From assembly GCA_002292895.1 (NCBI GenBank), contig DBCE01000220.1:1-6151 (forward strand): a stretch of DNA of 6,151 bases, read 5' to 3'. The notes beneath the pieces are model-generated. The model saw only the letters and a program-made list of their open reading frames with translations, was not told the origin of the DNA and ran no database searches. Source of the DNA: Phycisphaerales bacterium UBA966. GTDB lineage: Bacteria; Planctomycetota; Phycisphaerae; Phycisphaerales; SM1A02. This document shows positions 5,400 to 6,151 of the stretch, in pieces; positions within the stretch are counted from its first letter, which is position 1; every line of letters begins with the position of its first letter. The position numbers and the translations under genes were made by a program.

Positions 5400-6074
5400 A
5401 TGGCCCTGACCGCACAGCAAATCCTTGATACCGCGTGGATCAAGGTCAACGAACAAACGGGCGGCTCTGCTGTCAGGTGGCCTACCGCTGAGGCGCTGAC
5501 ATGGCTCAACCGTGCGGCGCTTGAGATCGTCAACCAGCTTCCAAGCTCAAACGCCAAGCACGCCCAGCCTGTTGTGGCTGCTGGGTCGAAGCAAGACTTC
5601 GCAGGCTTGGCCATCACTGACGGCCTGCAATGGCTCGATGTGATCTGCAACATCAAGGCCGACAACACGCGAGGCAGGCCTATTCGCAAGCTGGCGCGTG
5701 CGGTGCTGGATGACCAGCTTCCAGACTGGCACGTAACCGCTGGCGATGCTGCAACGCAGTGGATGTTTGACGAGTCAGACCCCAAGACCTTCTATCTCTA
5801 CCCGCAGCCGCCCGCAGGCCGCAAGGTTGAGGTCGTCTATGCGGCAGTGCCGGCAAACATGGCAGCGCTCAACTCAGCTTGGCCGCTGGATGACGTCTAC
5901 GCCAATGCCGCTGAGGCTTTCGTCCTCTACAGCTTCTACAGCAAGGACGCGACGTACACCAAGAACCCGCAATTGGCTGGTAGCTACTGGCAACTCTTCC
6001 AAGGGATGCTTGGGATTCGCGGGCAGAACAACCAGAAGGCCGCTGTGTCGGCTGACGTTAAGGCTCAGGGGTAA
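5400..6074 (+). CDS. Phage head-tail adaptor protein (DUF6682-like)
   Basis: The 224-residue product has the features of the phage adaptor family DUF6682, thought to bind the portal ring after packaging and make the platform for the tail. It begins with a helical domain containing VRWPTAEALTWLNRAALEIV (25-44) and a short LPSS turn. Then come a beta region with GRPIRKLARAVLDDQLPDW (92-110) and the conserved FYLYPQPPAG (131-140). It ends with a helical bundle, AEAFVLYSFYSKDATYTKNP (171-190) and SYWQLFQGMLG (195-205), the Ala/Tyr/Asp-rich pattern typical of such adaptors. AAGGAG (5388-5393) lies 6 nt before the ATG, inside the end of the previous gene. The next start is 3 nt after its stop. The length is normal for the family. 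Assignment rests on motif recognition. Confidence 0.85.
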   Translation: MALTAQQILDTAWIKVNEQTGGSAVRWPTAEALTWLNRAALEIVNQLPSSNAKHAQPVVAAGSKQDFAGLAITDGLQWLDVICNIKADNTRGRPIRKLARAVLDDQLPDWHVTAGDAATQWMFDESDPKTFYLYPQPPAGRKVEVVYAAVPANMAALNSAWPLDDVYANAAEAFVLYSFYSKDATYTKNPQLAGSYWQLFQGMLGIRGQNNQKAAVSADVKAQG

Positions 6075-6077
6075 ATC

Positions 6078-6151
6078 ATGAAATACATCAAGACGCACTT
6101 TCACAGCGCACAAAACATCGGCGCAGACATCATCCCGCAGTTCGCATTCAG
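6078..6151 (+). CDS. Start of a downstream structural gene (truncated by window end)
   Basis: Only 24 codons are present, beginning MKYIKTHFHSAQNIGADIIP and still open at the window end. CAGGGG (6066-6071) lies 6 nt before the ATG, and the start is 3 nt after the adaptor stop, so it probably belongs to the same transcript. Genes at this position often encode further tail-junction or minor head proteins, but the visible residues do not identify a family. Confidence 0.65.
   Translation, partial: MKYIKTHFHSAQNIGADIIPQFAF

Overview
The window is a piece of the head-assembly (morphogenesis) module of a tailed double-stranded DNA phage or prophage, most likely a podovirus-like one. All genes run on the + strand. 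In order they are: a probable last few codons of an upstream gene, a P22-type portal protein, a scaffolding protein, an N4-gp56-family major capsid protein, a small beta-rich probable head-decoration protein, a small protein of unknown function with a basic tail, a DUF6682-type head-tail adaptor, and the first 24 codons of another gene. This is the expected order for building a procapsid (portal, scaffold, coat) and then finishing the head-tail junction. No terminase, lysis, replication, integration, CRISPR, tRNA or mobile-element gene is visible. The host cannot be named from this stretch. The GC-rich sequence (roughly 60% by eye), strong Shine-Dalgarno sites and frequent TTG/CTT leucine codons would fit a proteobacterial host, perhaps a betaproteobacterium, but that is a guess.

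Layout: 1-48 is the end of an upstream gene and the portal ribosome-binding site. 49-2070 is the portal. 2071-2196 is the largest gap; it holds a long stem-loop that could fold into an H-type pseudoknot, then a convincing intrinsic terminator. 2197-3138 is the scaffold. 3160-3165 is a perfect AGGAGG before the capsid gene at 3171-4451. 4452-4504 holds an 8-bp TTCG-loop hairpin. 4505-4939 is the decoration-protein candidate. 4940-5033 is packed with three consecutive hairpins. 5034-5396, 5400-6074 and the truncated gene at 6078 are separated by only 3 nt each and look translationally coupled.

How the genes would work together: the portal dodecamer nucleates assembly, the scaffold directs coat protein into a procapsid around it, the N4-gp56 coat forms the shell, and the small beta-rich protein may stabilise it after expansion. 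The adaptor would bind the portal and connect it to the tail. Coat and scaffold are needed in far larger amounts than portal, so the terminator and structured RNAs between genes are plausible expression-tuning elements. They are the least conventional part of the window. The proteins look like ordinary phage structural components. I see no evidence for a new defence or enzymatic system.
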